Source of the DNA: Bacteroidota bacterium
GTDB lineage: Bacteria; Bacteroidota; Bacteroidia; Chitinophagales; Chitinophagaceae
Assembly: GCA_023423835.1 (NCBI GenBank)
Contig: JAFAEW010000043.1
Span: forward strand, 5,889 to 69,888
DNA length: 64,000 nt
Direction: 5' to 3'
Part shown: positions 27,064 through 36,197 of the stretch, one piece after another
How positions within the stretch are numbered: position 1 is the first letter of the stretch
Layout of the letters: each line of letters opens with the position of its first letter
Notes under the pieces: model-generated
What the model was told of the DNA's origin: nothing
Seen by the model: the letters and a program-made list of their open reading frames with translations, nothing else
The model's database searches: none
Made by a program: the position numbers and the translations under genes

Positions 27064-27405
27064 ATGGAAGCAGTAGCAAAACTAAACAATTATCCTACCG
27101 GTCCCCGCAAAATGCGTTTACTTGCCGATGTGATCAGGGGAATGGAAGTGGAAAAAGCACTGGGAATTTTAGAGCATCATCCGCAACACAATGCTGTTCC
27201 GCTGGCAAAATTGCTGAAAAGTGCCATCAATAACTGGGAGCAGAAAAATGAAGGATCAAGCGCGGCCGATGCAGGTCTCGTGGTGAAAACCATTTATGTG
27301 GATGGTGGTCCGGTAATTAAAAGAATGTACCATGGTACTCAGGGCCGTGCACACAGAATGCGCAAACGCAGCAACCACGTAACAATAATTGTGGACACTA
27401 AATAA
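27064..27405 (+). CDS. rplV: 50S ribosomal protein L22
   Basis: A 113-residue L22 (YPTGPRKMRLLADVIRG near the start, then AINNWEQKN, and the hairpin-tip region GRAHRMRKRSNHVTIIV). The extended hairpin lines the exit tunnel near the macrolide site. It starts 49 bp after rpsS and ends 24 bp before rpsC. Confidence 0.97.
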   Translation: MEAVAKLNNYPTGPRKMRLLADVIRGMEVEKALGILEHHPQHNAVPLAKLLKSAINNWEQKNEGSSAADAGLVVKTIYVDGGPVIKRMYHGTQGRAHRMRKRSNHVTIIVDTK

Positions 27406-27429
27406 TAACTAAAATCATTAAACCAACAT

Positions 27430-28209
27430 ATGGGTCAGAAAGCAAATCCAATTGGTAACAGATTAGGCATCATCAGGGGATGGGAAAGCAACTGGTATGG
27501 CAGTAAGAAAGATTATTCCAAAAAGCTGATCGAAGACAATAAGATCAGAACCTATCTCAATGCCCGTATTTCTAAAGGTGGTATTGCCAAGATTGTTATC
27601 GAACGTACATTGGGGAAGTTAATAATTACCATCCATACTTCTAAACCGGGTATCATCATCGGTAAAGGTGGTAATGAGGTTGACAGGATTAAGGAAGAGT
27701 TGAAAAACCTTACCGGAAAAGATGATGTTCAGATCAATATTCTTGAGATCCGCCGTCCTGAATTAGATGCAAATATCGTAGGCGATACTATTGCCCGTCA
27801 GATCGAAAACCGTATCAACTATAAAAGAGCCATAAAAATGTCTATTGCTTCTTCTTTGAGAATGGGAGCAGAAGGTATTAAGGTGAAAGTTAGCGGAAGA
27901 CTCGGAGGAGCAGAAATTGCCCGTACCGAGGAGATCAAACAGGGAAGGGTGCCATTGCACACCTTTAGAATGGATATCGATTACGCATCTGTATTTGCTC
28001 AAACCGTATATGGTAAGATCGGTATTAAAGTGTGGATCTGTAAAGGAGAGGTTTTAGGAACAAGAGAACTGAATCCAAACTTTGTAGGCGGTAAAGCTGA
28101 TCTGTCAGACAGAAGAGAAAGAAGAGACGATGGCAGAGACAGAAGAGGCGATCATCGCAGGGGAGGCGGCGCTCATGGTGGTGCTGACCGCAGAGGAGGA
28201 AGAAGATAA
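27430..28209 (+). CDS. rpsC: 30S ribosomal protein S3 with Arg/Gly/Asp-rich C-terminal tail
   Basis: A 259-residue S3, about 25 longer than E. coli S3. The N-terminal [14 protein letters not shown], the KH domain motif [13 protein letters not shown], and the C-terminal domain ([24 protein letters not shown] stretch) are present. After about residue 220 the protein ends in a low-complexity tail rich in Arg, Asp and Gly ([20 protein letters not shown]). S3 lies at the mRNA entrance and takes part in helicase activity. The tail is likely disordered and could bind RNA; this is inference. Confidence 0.97.
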   Translation: MGQKANPIGNRLGIIRGWESNWYGSKKDYSKKLIEDNKIRTYLNARISKGGIAKIVIERTLGKLIITIHTSKPGIIIGKGGNEVDRIKEELKNLTGKDDVQINILEIRRPELDANIVGDTIARQIENRINYKRAIKMSIASSLRMGAEGIKVKVSGRLGGAEIARTEEIKQGRVPLHTFRMDIDYASVFAQTVYGKIGIKVWICKGEVLGTRELNPNFVGGKADLSDRRERRDDGRDRRGDHRRGGGAHGGADRRGGRR

Positions 28210-28242
28210 TTGATCATTAATTGAATTTCAAATTGAAACAAA

Positions 28243-28665
28243 ATGTTACAGCCTAAAAGAACGAAACATAGGAAAGCACAAAAAGGCAGGATCAGAAAGG
28301 TGGCCAAACGCGGAGCTTCCATCTCCTTCGGATCATTTGCTCTGAAAGCTTTGGAAGGCATCTGGTTAACCAACCGTCAGATTGAAGCTGCACGTCAGTC
28401 AATGACCAGGGCCATGAAGAGAGAAGGAAATGTGTGGATCAGGGTATTTCCCGATAAGCCAATCACCAAGAAACCATTGGAAGTGAGGATGGGTAAGGGT
28501 AAAGGTAATCCGGAATATTTTGCAGCTGTGGTTGAGCCGGGACGTATTTTATTTGAATGCGATGGTGTTTCCGAAACAGTGGCAAAAGAAGCGATGGAGC
28601 TTGCGGCCCAAAAATTACCGATCAAAACTAAATTTATCGTTAGAAGGGATTTGCAAACCTCCTGA
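28243..28665 (+). CDS. rplP: 50S ribosomal protein L16
   Basis: A 140-residue L16 starting [19 protein letters not shown]. The conserved [22 protein letters not shown] block and the C-terminal [14 protein letters not shown] are visible. L16 helps position aminoacyl-tRNA at the A site. It begins 33 bp after rpsC and precedes rpmC by 39 bp. Confidence 0.97.
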   Translation: MLQPKRTKHRKAQKGRIRKVAKRGASISFGSFALKALEGIWLTNRQIEAARQSMTRAMKREGNVWIRVFPDKPITKKPLEVRMGKGKGNPEYFAAVVEPGRILFECDGVSETVAKEAMELAAQKLPIKTKFIVRRDLQTS

Positions 28666-28704
28666 TAAAAGATCAGAAAAATTGAATTTTTCAAATTAAG
28701 AATA

Positions 28705-28917
28705 ATGGCGAAGAAAATCGAATTTAAAAAAACGCTTAAGGATATGAGTGAATCAGATCTTCAGGCCAGGATACAGGAAGATACAGTGCGCTTAAAAAAG
28801 CTTGAATTTGCGCATGCAATTTCTCCTTTAGAAAATCCAATGAGCATTCGCGGTTTGAGAACGGATATTGCCCGTTTGAAAACAGAATTAAGAAAAAGAA
28901 CACTCGGGATCCAATAA
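28705..28917 (+). CDS. rpmC: 50S ribosomal protein L29
   Basis: A 70-residue, helical L29 ([27 protein letters not shown] split by short gaps, then [15 protein letters not shown]). It sits near L23 at the tunnel exit. The position between rplP and rpsQ, 12 bp upstream of rpsQ, is the standard order. Confidence 0.93.
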   Translation: MAKKIEFKKTLKDMSESDLQARIQEDTVRLKKLEFAHAISPLENPMSIRGLRTDIARLKTELRKRTLGIQ

Positions 28918-28929
28918 AAAAAAGTAACA

Positions 28930-29187
28930 ATGATCGAAAGAAATTTGCGTAAAACCAGAATAGGCGTGGTGAAGAGCAACAAGATGGATAAGACCATTAC
29001 CGTTGCCGTAGAAAGAAAAGTAAAACATCCGCTCTATGGTAAGTTCATTAAGAAAACTACCAGCTTTCATGCACACGATGAAAAAAACGAATGTGCTATC
29101 GGTGATACCGTAAAAATTATGGAATCACGCCCTTTGAGCAAAACAAAACGCTGGCGTCTGGTAGAGGTTTTGGAAAAAGCCAAATAA
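28930..29187 (+). CDS. rpsQ: 30S ribosomal protein S17
   Basis: An 85-residue S17 with the OB-fold motifs [21 protein letters not shown] (start) and [16 protein letters not shown] (end). It is a primary 16S rRNA binder in the 30S body. A 91-bp gap with no gene follows before rplN, which marks the usual S10/spc operon border, although no promoter box or terminator was seen there. Confidence 0.95.
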   Translation: MIERNLRKTRIGVVKSNKMDKTITVAVERKVKHPLYGKFIKKTTSFHAHDEKNECAIGDTVKIMESRPLSKTKRWRLVEVLEKAK

Positions 29188-29278
29188 TAAAATTCCGGAG
29201 ATAGAAAAGCCGGGCGTTTATAAAAAGTAAAAAAGGTTGTAAACATTTCCCGCCGGTGGCGGATTCAAAGTAAATAAA

Positions 29279-29647
29279 ATGATTCAGCAAGAAAGCAGAC
29301 TAAATGTAGCTGATAACAGCGGTGCAAAAGAAGTTCTTTGCATTAGAGTTTTGGGCAATAGCGGACAGGATTACGCAAAAATCGGCGATAAGATCGTTGT
29401 TACGGTAAAAGATGCCATCCCTGCTGCAGGTGTGAAAAAAGGCACTGTCTCCAAAGCCGTAATTGTTCGCACTACCAATAAATTACGCAGAAAAGACGGG
29501 TCCTATATCCGTTTCGATGACAATGCGGTAGTATTATTAAATAATTCCGATGAACCCAGGGGAACCCGCATTTTTGGCCCCGTGGCCAGGGAATTAAGGG
29601 ATAAAGGATATATGAAAATTATTTCCCTCGCCCCGGAAGTATTATAA
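29279..29647 (+). CDS. rplN: 50S ribosomal protein L14
   Basis: A 122-residue L14 ([19 protein letters not shown] at the start, [21 protein letters not shown] in the middle, and [15 protein letters not shown] near the end). It forms an intersubunit bridge and binds L19. It is the first gene of the classical spc group and is followed 27 bp later by rplX. Confidence 0.97.
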   Translation: MIQQESRLNVADNSGAKEVLCIRVLGNSGQDYAKIGDKIVVTVKDAIPAAGVKKGTVSKAVIVRTTNKLRRKDGSYIRFDDNAVVLLNNSDEPRGTRIFGPVARELRDKGYMKIISLAPEVL

Positions 29648-29674
29648 TTAAGGAATTGAAGTAAATATTAAATA

Positions 29675-30013
29675 ATGAGCAACAGATTCAGACCCAAATA
29701 CAATATTAAAAAAGGTGATTCGGTAGTTATCATTGCAGGCGATGATAAAGATCTGAAGAAACCCCGCCGCGTATTAAGGGTGATAACCGATAAAGCACGG
29801 GTGGTAGTAGAAGGTGTCAATATCATTACAAGACATACAAAACCTTCTGCTCAAAATACCAAAGGAGGCTTGATTAAGAAAGAAGCACCGATTCATATCA
29901 GCAATGTAATGCTATGGGATGCTAAAACCGGGGCTGCAACCAAAGTTTCACGTAGCCGCGAAAACGGTAAATTGGTTCGTATAGCAAAAAAATCAGGGGA
30001 GGTAATTAAATAA
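29675..30013 (+). CDS. rplX: 50S ribosomal protein L24
   Basis: A 112-residue L24 with the KOW motif [20 protein letters not shown] and the following [14 protein letters not shown]. It starts large-subunit assembly. Its TAA overlaps the ATG of rplE by one base (TAATG at 30011-30015), so the two genes are probably translationally coupled. Confidence 0.97.
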   Translation: MSNRFRPKYNIKKGDSVVIIAGDDKDLKKPRRVLRVITDKARVVVEGVNIITRHTKPSAQNTKGGLIKKEAPIHISNVMLWDAKTGAATKVSRSRENGKLVRIAKKSGEVIK

Positions 30014-30588
30014 TGAACACGCAACAATATACTCCAAGATTAGAGGAGAAATATAAGAAAGAAATTATACCCGCGCTGGTAAAAAAGTTTGGATACGGTA
30101 GCATCATGCAGGCTCCCAAACTGGAAAAGATTTGTATCAACCGCGGCGTTAACGGCGCTGTTGCCGATAAGAAAGCCGTGGATGTGGCTGTGGATGAGCT
30201 CACAATGATCTCAGGTCAAAAAGCAGTTCCCACCCTCAGCAAGAAGGATATTTCAAACTTCAAACTCCGTAAAGGAATGCCGATTGGAGCAAGGGTAACC
30301 CTCAGAGGAGAAAAAATGTACGAATTCCTTGACCGCCTCATTTCACTTGCACTTCCACGAGTAAGAGATTTTAAAGGTATCAGCGATAAGGCTTTCGACG
30401 GAAGAGGTAATTATACCCTCGGTGTAACTGAACAAATCATTTTCCCCGAAATCGACATCGATAAGGTGGCCAAGATCACGGGAATGGACATCACCTTCGT
30501 TACCACTGCACAGAACAACGCTGAAGCGTATGAACTGCTGAAGGAATTAGGGCTTCCATTTAAAAACGCAAAAAAAGATAATCAATAA
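30013..30588 (+). CDS. rplE: 50S ribosomal protein L5
   Basis: A 191-residue L5 ([19 protein letters not shown], then [20 protein letters not shown], and [20 protein letters not shown]). L5 binds 5S rRNA and contacts P-site tRNA. It overlaps rplX by one base and precedes rpsN by 17 bp. Confidence 0.97.
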   Translation: MNTQQYTPRLEEKYKKEIIPALVKKFGYGSIMQAPKLEKICINRGVNGAVADKKAVDVAVDELTMISGQKAVPTLSKKDISNFKLRKGMPIGARVTLRGEKMYEFLDRLISLALPRVRDFKGISDKAFDGRGNYTLGVTEQIIFPEIDIDKVAKITGMDITFVTTAQNNAEAYELLKELGLPFKNAKKDNQ

Positions 30589-30605
30589 TTAATCGAAAAT
30601 AAATT

Positions 30606-30875
30606 ATGGCAAAACAATCAGTAATAGCCAGAGAGAGAAAACGCGAAGCAATGGTTGCAAAATATGCTGAAAAACGTGCAGCGCTGAAAGCGGCCGGCGA
30701 TTATCAGGCATTGGATAAACTGCCCCGCAACGCATCTCCGGTAAGGCTTAAAAACCGTTGCCAGATTACAGGCAGACCGAGAGGATACATGAGATACTTC
30801 GGATTGTCAAGGATTACCTTTAGGGATATGGCCCTCGACGGAAAGATTCCAGGTGTAAAAAAGGCAAGCTGGTAA
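30606..30875 (+). CDS. rpsN: 30S ribosomal protein S14 (zinc-free type)
   Basis: An 89-residue S14 ending [27 protein letters not shown]. It lacks the CxxC pairs of the short zinc-binding form: only one Cys is seen, in [12 protein letters not shown]. It is therefore the longer zinc-independent type. It binds the 30S head. A 76-bp gap precedes rpsH. Confidence 0.96.
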   Translation: MAKQSVIARERKREAMVAKYAEKRAALKAAGDYQALDKLPRNASPVRLKNRCQITGRPRGYMRYFGLSRITFRDMALDGKIPGVKKASW

Positions 30876-30951
30876 AAGGTGCAACTATTCAACCGATATA
30901 AAAGAAAATTAATTAATAATAATCTTCCGTAAGGAAGCAAAGAGTATAAAC

Positions 30952-31350
30952 ATGGTAACTGATCCAATAGCAGATTTCCTTACCAGGATCCGGAACGCTC
31001 AGATGGCCGGCCATAGAATTGTGGAAATTCCGGCATCAAACTTAAAAAAGCGCATCACTGAGATCCTTTACGACCAGGGTTACATCCTCAAATATAAATT
31101 TGAAGATGACAGCAAGCAGGGTCTTATTAAAATCGCTTTGAAATACGATCCTCAATCAAAACAACCGGCCATCCGCAGCCTTGAAAGAGTAAGCCGTCCG
31201 GGGTTGAGACAATATGCGAAACCGGCAGAAATCAAAAGAGTGATCAACGGGCTTGGTGTTGCAATCCTCAGCACTTCAAAAGGAGTGATGACCGACAAAC
31301 AGGCAAAGACTGAAAATGTAGGGGGCGAAGTGCTTTGCTATATTTCGTAG
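30952..31350 (+). CDS. rpsH: 30S ribosomal protein S8
   Basis: A 132-residue S8 (MVTDPIADFLTRIRNAQM at the start, RVSRPGLRQYAK and GLGVAILSTSKGVMTDKQA towards the end). S8 is a primary 16S rRNA binder. In E. coli it also represses spc translation at the L5 gene; no such site was checked here. It precedes rplF by 82 bp. Confidence 0.97.
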   Translation: MVTDPIADFLTRIRNAQMAGHRIVEIPASNLKKRITEILYDQGYILKYKFEDDSKQGLIKIALKYDPQSKQPAIRSLERVSRPGLRQYAKPAEIKRVINGLGVAILSTSKGVMTDKQAKTENVGGEVLCYIS

Positions 31351-31432
31351 GAAAAAATTATTTTCCGGTTGTCATTAAGCTTTAGTCGGAGCTGAAATCA
31401 ACCGGTATTAACAATCATAAATTAATACGACT

Positions 31433-31987
31433 ATGTCACGTATAGGAAGAAAACCGATCACCATCCCAAATGGCGTTACCGTTACCGTTGGAAAAGACAA
31501 TGTTGTAACCGCAAAAGGTCCGAAAGGAGAATTGAAACAAGCGGTTGACAGAGATATGCAACTGGAAGTTAAAGATGGTGAACTGATCATCGGAAGACCG
31601 ACCGAACAGATTCGTCATAAAGCGATGCACGGGTTGTATCGTTCTTTACTTGCCAATCTGGTAACCGGTGTTACGGATGGCTATAAGAAAAATCTTGAAC
31701 TCGTTGGGGTTGGTTATAAAGCCAGCAACCAGGGAAATACACTCGATCTATCTTTGGGATATTCTCATAATATCGTTTTTGAAATCCCGAAGGAGCTTAA
31801 AGTTGCCACTACCACTGAAAAAGGTAAAAATCCTACAATCAGTCTGGAAGGAAGCGACAAGCAGTTGCTCGGACAGGTAGCCGCCAAGATCCGCAGCTTG
31901 CGTAAACCCGAGCCTTATAAAGGAAAAGGTGTTAAGTATGATAACGAAGTTGTACGTCGTAAGGCAGGTAAAGCAGCGGGTAAATAA
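31433..31987 (+). CDS. rplF: 50S ribosomal protein L6
   Basis: A 184-residue L6 with two alpha/beta repeats (MSRIGRKPITIPNGVTV at the start; LELVGVGYKASNQG; SLRKPEPYKGKGVKY with the C-terminal 23S-binding motif). It lies near the GTPase-associated centre. It is 89 bp before rplR. Confidence 0.97.
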   Translation: MSRIGRKPITIPNGVTVTVGKDNVVTAKGPKGELKQAVDRDMQLEVKDGELIIGRPTEQIRHKAMHGLYRSLLANLVTGVTDGYKKNLELVGVGYKASNQGNTLDLSLGYSHNIVFEIPKELKVATTTEKGKNPTISLEGSDKQLLGQVAAKIRSLRKPEPYKGKGVKYDNEVVRRKAGKAAGK

Positions 31988-32076
31988 TTTTTGGATCTGA
32001 TAAGGATCACAAGAATTGCAAAAGTTTCAAAATGAAAAAATCTTCCTGGCAGTATCAGGAATAAATTAAAATAAAA

Positions 32077-32430
32077 ATGGACGCAAAAGTAGTCAGAAGA
32101 AAAAAAATTCACTTCAGAATCCGTAACAGGGTTAAAGGAACTCCTGAAAATCCCCGTCTTTCAGTTTTTCGCAGCAACAGGGATATCTACGCACAACTGA
32201 TCGATGATGAGAACGGAAAGACGCTTGCATCAGCTTCTTCAAAGGGAAAGGACATAGTTGCTCAAACCGGAAATAAGGTTGACAAAAGCAAGATGGTAGG
32301 AGCTGCCCTTGCAGCAAAAGCAGTTGCCCTGGGAATTGAAACCTGTGTTTTTGACCGTAGTGGTTATCTCTACCATGGCAGGGTAAAAGCTGTTGCTGAT
32401 GGTGCAAGGGAAGGCGGTCTTAAATTTTAG
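32077..32430 (+). CDS. rplR: 50S ribosomal protein L18
   Basis: A 117-residue L18 ([20 protein letters not shown], then [19 protein letters not shown] and the C-terminal [19 protein letters not shown]). It binds 5S rRNA with L5. The stretch is basic at the N-terminus as usual. It precedes rpsE by 48 bp. Confidence 0.97.
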   Translation: MDAKVVRRKKIHFRIRNRVKGTPENPRLSVFRSNRDIYAQLIDDENGKTLASASSKGKDIVAQTGNKVDKSKMVGAALAAKAVALGIETCVFDRSGYLYHGRVKAVADGAREGGLKF

Positions 32431-32478
32431 ACAATAAAAAAATTACCGGAAATTTATCATTCATAATTGAAATAGAGA

Positions 32479-33000
32479 ATGTCAAAGTCAAATGTAAATA
32501 AAGTAAAACCCGGCGGTGAATTAGAACTGAAGGAAAAAGTGGTTTCCATAAACCGTGTGGTAAAAACAACTAAAGGTGGACGAACTTTTAGTTTTTCCGC
32601 ACTCGTGGTTGTAGGAAATGAAAACGGTGTGGTAGGTCAGGGTCTTGGAAAAGCAAAAGAGGTTCAGGAAGCTATAACCAAGGGAATTGAAGATGCAAAA
32701 AAGAATCTGGTAAGGGTTCCCATCATGCATGGTACTATTCCTCACGAACAGCTCGCTAAAGAAGGCGCAGCCATCGTATTAATTAAACCGGCCGCTCAAG
32801 GTACCGGTGTAATTGCCGGAGGAAGTATGCGTGCCGTATTGGAAAGCGCCGGATTAACCGACGTATTGGCAAAAAGCCTTGGCTCAGCAAATCCGCAGAA
32901 TGTGGTAAAAGCCACTGTAAAAGCCCTTACCCTGCTGCGTGAACCAATAGCTGTGGCAAAAGAACGTAATATCAGGTTGACCAAAGTTTTTAACGGTTAA
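32479..33000 (+). CDS. rpsE: 30S ribosomal protein S5
   Basis: A 173-residue S5: double-stranded RNA-binding-like N-terminal domain ([40 protein letters not shown]) and C-terminal domain ([34 protein letters not shown]). S5 lies at the mRNA entrance and affects decoding accuracy. It is followed 59 bp later by rpmD. Confidence 0.97.
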   Translation: MSKSNVNKVKPGGELELKEKVVSINRVVKTTKGGRTFSFSALVVVGNENGVVGQGLGKAKEVQEAITKGIEDAKKNLVRVPIMHGTIPHEQLAKEGAAIVLIKPAAQGTGVIAGGSMRAVLESAGLTDVLAKSLGSANPQNVVKATVKALTLLREPIAVAKERNIRLTKVFNG

Positions 33001-33059
33001 CGGATAACAAAGAACTGAAAAATTTATTCACCTTTAAATATTCCCCAGGAATTAGAGGC

Positions 33060-33242
33060 ATGGCAAAAATTAAAATTACCCAGGTAAAAAGTGGGATCGA
33101 CAGATCTGAAAAGCAAAAGCTTACTTTGCAGGCTTTGGGTCTGAGAAAACTAAACGCTTCTAAAGAAGTGGAAGCAACACCGCAGATTTTAGGAATGGTA
33201 GAAAAAGTTCAACATCTCGTAAAAGTTGAAAACTTATCCTAA
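33060..33242 (+). CDS. rpmD: 50S ribosomal protein L30
   Basis: A 60-residue L30 (KIKITQVKSGIDRSEKQKLT, then LGLRKLNASKEV and a C-terminal MVEKVQHLVKVE). Short size and the location between rpsE and rplO are standard. A 79-bp gap follows. Confidence 0.95.
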   Translation: MAKIKITQVKSGIDRSEKQKLTLQALGLRKLNASKEVEATPQILGMVEKVQHLVKVENLS

Positions 33243-33321
33243 TTTTGCAGGTCGTTAAAAAATAAGATCAATTTACATCTGATGCGAGGGGAGATTCCCC
33301 GTTAAGTTTAAATCAAAAAAA

Positions 33322-33768
33322 ATGAAATTACACAATTTAACACCCGCCCCCGGTTCAACCCATAAAGAAAAGCGTTTGGGCCGTGGTGAAGCAAGCGGAA
33401 AGGGCGGCACTTCTACAAAAGGAAATAAAGGAGGCCAAAGCCGTGCAGGATACAAACGCAAAATGGCACATGAAGGTGGCCAGATGCCTATCCAGAGAAG
33501 GCTTCCAAAAAGAGGATTTAAGAATAATAATAAAGTAATCTTTAAGGTTTTCAACCTCGGACAAATAGACCAACTGAACGAAAAATATGGATTTGAAGAA
33601 TTTAGTGTTGAAAACCTTTATGTTAATGGCTTAATCAGCCGCACCGATAAAGTGAAAATATTGGGCAACGGAGATATTACCGCCAAGCTTAACTTTAAGG
33701 TGAATGCAATTAGCCAAAAAGCAAAAACAGCTATTGAAGCAGCCGGCGGTACCGTTGAAATTTCTTAA
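33322..33768 (+). CDS. rplO: 50S ribosomal protein L15
   Basis: A 148-residue L15 with the Gly-rich basic N-terminal half (GSTHKEKRLGRGEASGKGGT, KGNKGGQSRAGYKRK, GGQMPIQRRLPKRGF) and the globular C-terminal half ending AAGGTVEIS. It acts late in large-subunit assembly. It precedes secY by 111 bp, which contain a strong hairpin. Confidence 0.97.
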   Translation: MKLHNLTPAPGSTHKEKRLGRGEASGKGGTSTKGNKGGQSRAGYKRKMAHEGGQMPIQRRLPKRGFKNNNKVIFKVFNLGQIDQLNEKYGFEEFSVENLYVNGLISRTDKVKILGNGDITAKLNFKVNAISQKAKTAIEAAGGTVEIS

Positions 33769-33789
33769 AAAATTTTACGATATTTGTCC

Positions 33790-33816
33790 AATGCACCTTT
33801 AACTTTAAGGTGCATT
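33790..33816 (+). promoter_or_regulatory. Hairpin in the rplO-secY spacer
   Basis: AATGCACCTT (33790-33799) and AAGGTGCATT (33807-33816) form a perfect 10-bp stem with a 7-nt loop. There is no T run directly after it, so it is a weak terminator candidate. It may reduce read-through into secY or stabilise the 3' end of the ribosomal protein message. Confidence 0.5.
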
Positions 33817-33879
33817 TAGTTCCGCAAGGCAAATGTTTTTTGATTTCAGCGCAAATATTCACGCTCATAAATTTTTTCA

Positions 33880-35220
33880 GTGAAAAAGCTAATTCAGTCG
33901 ATAAAAAATATCTGGAGTATTGAGGAGTTACGTAACAAAATTATTCTTACCCTGCTCTTTATCTTCGTTTACCGTTTAGGAACACATATTGTGTTACCCG
34001 GTATAGATCCCAATAAACTTTCCGATACAGGAGCCGGCAACAATGGCCTTCTTGGCCTCTTTGATGCCTTTGCGGGTGGAGCCTTTTCAAGAGCCTCCAT
34101 TTTTGCATTAGGAGTAATGCCCTACATTTCGGCTTCTATCTTTATGCAGCTCGTTACGATCCTCGTTCCTCAAATGCAAAAGATTCAAAAGGAAGGGGAA
34201 AGCGGGCAAAAGAAAATTCAGCAATGGACAAGGTACCTCACAGTGCTTGTTACCCTTTTGCAATCCGGAGCTTATATAGCCTATCTGCAAACTCCGGAAT
34301 ATGCTGCTGCAATGATCGATTCTTTCAAACCGTATTTCTTCGTATCAACCATAATCATCCTTACTGCAGGTACGCTCTTTGTAATGTGGCTGGGTGAAAA
34401 AATTCAGGATAAAGGTTTGGGAAATGGTACCTCTATCATCATCATGATCGGTATCCTTGCCCGCTTACCGGAAGGTGTTATTCAGGAGTTTTCTTCCAAA
34501 CAACAGAAAGGCGGCGGCGGATTGTTGATTTTTATGATTGAAGTTGCAGCCTGGATCGCAGTGGTTACAGCTCTCGTTATCCTGATCCAGGGCGTGCGGA
34601 AAGTTCCGGTAAATTATGCAAAACAAATTGTTGGAAACAGACAGTTCGGTGGCGCAAGGCAATTTCTGCCGTTAAAAGTGAATGGTGCAGGTGTGATGCC
34701 GATCATCTTTGCCCAGGCCATCATGTTCCTTCCCACTTTGTTCTCCTTCACCAATCTTGATTCAGCTCAGGGAATAGTAGCAATATTTTCCGATCCGAGT
34801 AATGGCTGGTATATGGTCGTCTATGGATTTATGGTAATAGCGTTTACTTTCCTCTATACGGCTTTGATTTTTAATCCGAAGCAGATGAGTGAAGATCTGA
34901 AACGCAACAACGGCTTCATTCCGGGCGTAAAACCGGGGCAGCCGACGGCTGACTATATCGGATCAATCATGGACCGGATTACATTTCCGGGAGCCATCGC
35001 ACTTGCTATAGTAGGTATTCTGCCGGGGTTTGCACAGATGCTCGGTGTAACCGGACTTTTTGCAAGTTTCTATGGCGGTACTTCCTTGCTGATCATGGTT
35101 GCCGTAATTCTCGATACCCTTCAGCAGGTAGAAACGCATTTGCTGATGCGGCAATACGACGGACTGATGAAAGGCGGGCGATTGAAAGGAAGGCAGACAG
35201 TAACACCGTCAGGATATTAA
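33880..35220 (+). CDS. secY: Protein translocase subunit SecY
   Basis: A 446-residue SecY with about ten membrane segments. Conserved parts are LGVMPYISASIFMQL, RYLTVLVTLLQSGAY, the cytoplasmic loop GVRKVPVNYAKQIVG and GGARQFLPLKVNGAGVMPIIF, and a C-terminal loop with RNNGFIPGVKPGQPT. It forms the SecYEG channel. The start is GTG at 33880 (VKKLIQSIKNIWS...); no nearby ATG gives a better N-terminus. It ends the spc group and precedes map by 152 bp. Confidence 0.97.
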   Translation: MKKLIQSIKNIWSIEELRNKIILTLLFIFVYRLGTHIVLPGIDPNKLSDTGAGNNGLLGLFDAFAGGAFSRASIFALGVMPYISASIFMQLVTILVPQMQKIQKEGESGQKKIQQWTRYLTVLVTLLQSGAYIAYLQTPEYAAAMIDSFKPYFFVSTIIILTAGTLFVMWLGEKIQDKGLGNGTSIIIMIGILARLPEGVIQEFSSKQQKGGGGLLIFMIEVAAWIAVVTALVILIQGVRKVPVNYAKQIVGNRQFGGARQFLPLKVNGAGVMPIIFAQAIMFLPTLFSFTNLDSAQGIVAIFSDPSNGWYMVVYGFMVIAFTFLYTALIFNPKQMSEDLKRNNGFIPGVKPGQPTADYIGSIMDRITFPGAIALAIVGILPGFAQMLGVTGLFASFYGGTSLLIMVAVILDTLQQVETHLLMRQYDGLMKGGRLKGRQTVTPSGY

Positions 35221-35251
35221 TGGAGATTTCATAAATAATTTTCCTAATAGG

Positions 35252-35280
35252 TAAACCTGTCAGTCCTGCTGGCAGGTTTA
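35252..35280 (+). terminator. Hairpin in the secY-map spacer, possible terminator
   Basis: TAAACCTGTCAG (35252-35263) pairs with CTGGCAGGTTTA (35269-35280) with one G-T pair and a 5-nt loop. The sequence after it is only weakly T-rich, so it may be a partial terminator or attenuator between secY and map. Confidence 0.5.
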
Positions 35281-35372
35281 TCATTTTAAGGAATAGATTT
35301 TTTAAAACGAGTGTCACCCTTGTTAACCATGAACAGTATGAAAAACATTGCATGACACATAGAATTAACGGA

Positions 35373-36197
35373 ATGATTATCTATAAAACAGAAGCACAGG
35401 TAGAAATGATGCGCCAGAGCGCACTCCTCGTGAGTAAGACATTGACGGAAGTGGCCAAGGTCCTGAAACCGGGAATGACCACGATGGAGATAGATAAACT
35501 TTGTGGCGAATTTGTAAGGGATCACAATGCGGTTTCGTCGTTTTTAAATTACCGCGGCTATCCTTACAATGTATGTGCATCGGTAAACGATGTCGTTGTT
35601 CACGGATTTCCAAACAACAATCCATTGAAAGAAGGCGATATTGTTTCTATTGACCTCGGTGTAATCCTTAACGGATGGCATGGCGATCATGCCTATACCT
35701 TCATCCTTGGAGAAGTGCCGGACGACGTTTTGCAGCTCGTAAAAGTCACCAAGGAATCGCTGTATAAAGGAATCGAAAAGGCAATAACCGGAAATCGAAT
35801 AGGAGACATTTCCTATGCTATTCAGCATCATACCGAAGGACTGCACGGTTACGGTGTAGTAAGAGCGCTCGTGGGCCATGGTCTTGGAAGAAGCATGCAC
35901 GAAGATCCACAGGTTCCCAATTACGGAAAGCGCGGAAACGGACCTAAGCTGAAAGACAACCTGGTGATTGCGATCGAACCGATGATTAATCTGGGAACTA
36001 AAGACGTGGTCACCGATGACGATGGCTGGACTGTAAGAACCCGCGATGGAAAGCCGTCAGTTCATTTTGAACACGATGTTTGCGTAAAAAGAAATAAGGC
36101 TTTGATCTTATCGGATTATTCAATCATTGAAGCTGCTGAGCAATTGAACCCAAATCTTAATACTTCTTATTATTCGCAAAAGCCGGTTTTGCATTAG
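35373..36197 (+). CDS. map: Type I methionine aminopeptidase
   Basis: A 274-residue enzyme that removes the initiator methionine from new proteins. The five metal ligands can be placed: Asp94 (SIDLGV), Asp105 (GDHAYT), His169 (VGHGLGR), Glu202 (IAIEPM) and Glu233 (VHFEHDV); His77 (VVVHGFP) is the usual substrate-contacting residue. The ATG at 35373 (MIIYKTEAQ) matches the family start better than an ATG seven codons upstream. In many Bacteroidota map is followed by infA and the alpha operon; here the next gene is a flavoprotein whose ATG directly abuts the map stop (TAGATG). Confidence 0.96.
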   Translation: MIIYKTEAQVEMMRQSALLVSKTLTEVAKVLKPGMTTMEIDKLCGEFVRDHNAVSSFLNYRGYPYNVCASVNDVVVHGFPNNNPLKEGDIVSIDLGVILNGWHGDHAYTFILGEVPDDVLQLVKVTKESLYKGIEKAITGNRIGDISYAIQHHTEGLHGYGVVRALVGHGLGRSMHEDPQVPNYGKRGNGPKLKDNLVIAIEPMINLGTKDVVTDDDGWTVRTRDGKPSVHFEHDVCVKRNKALILSDYSIIEAAEQLNPNLNTSYYSQKPVLH

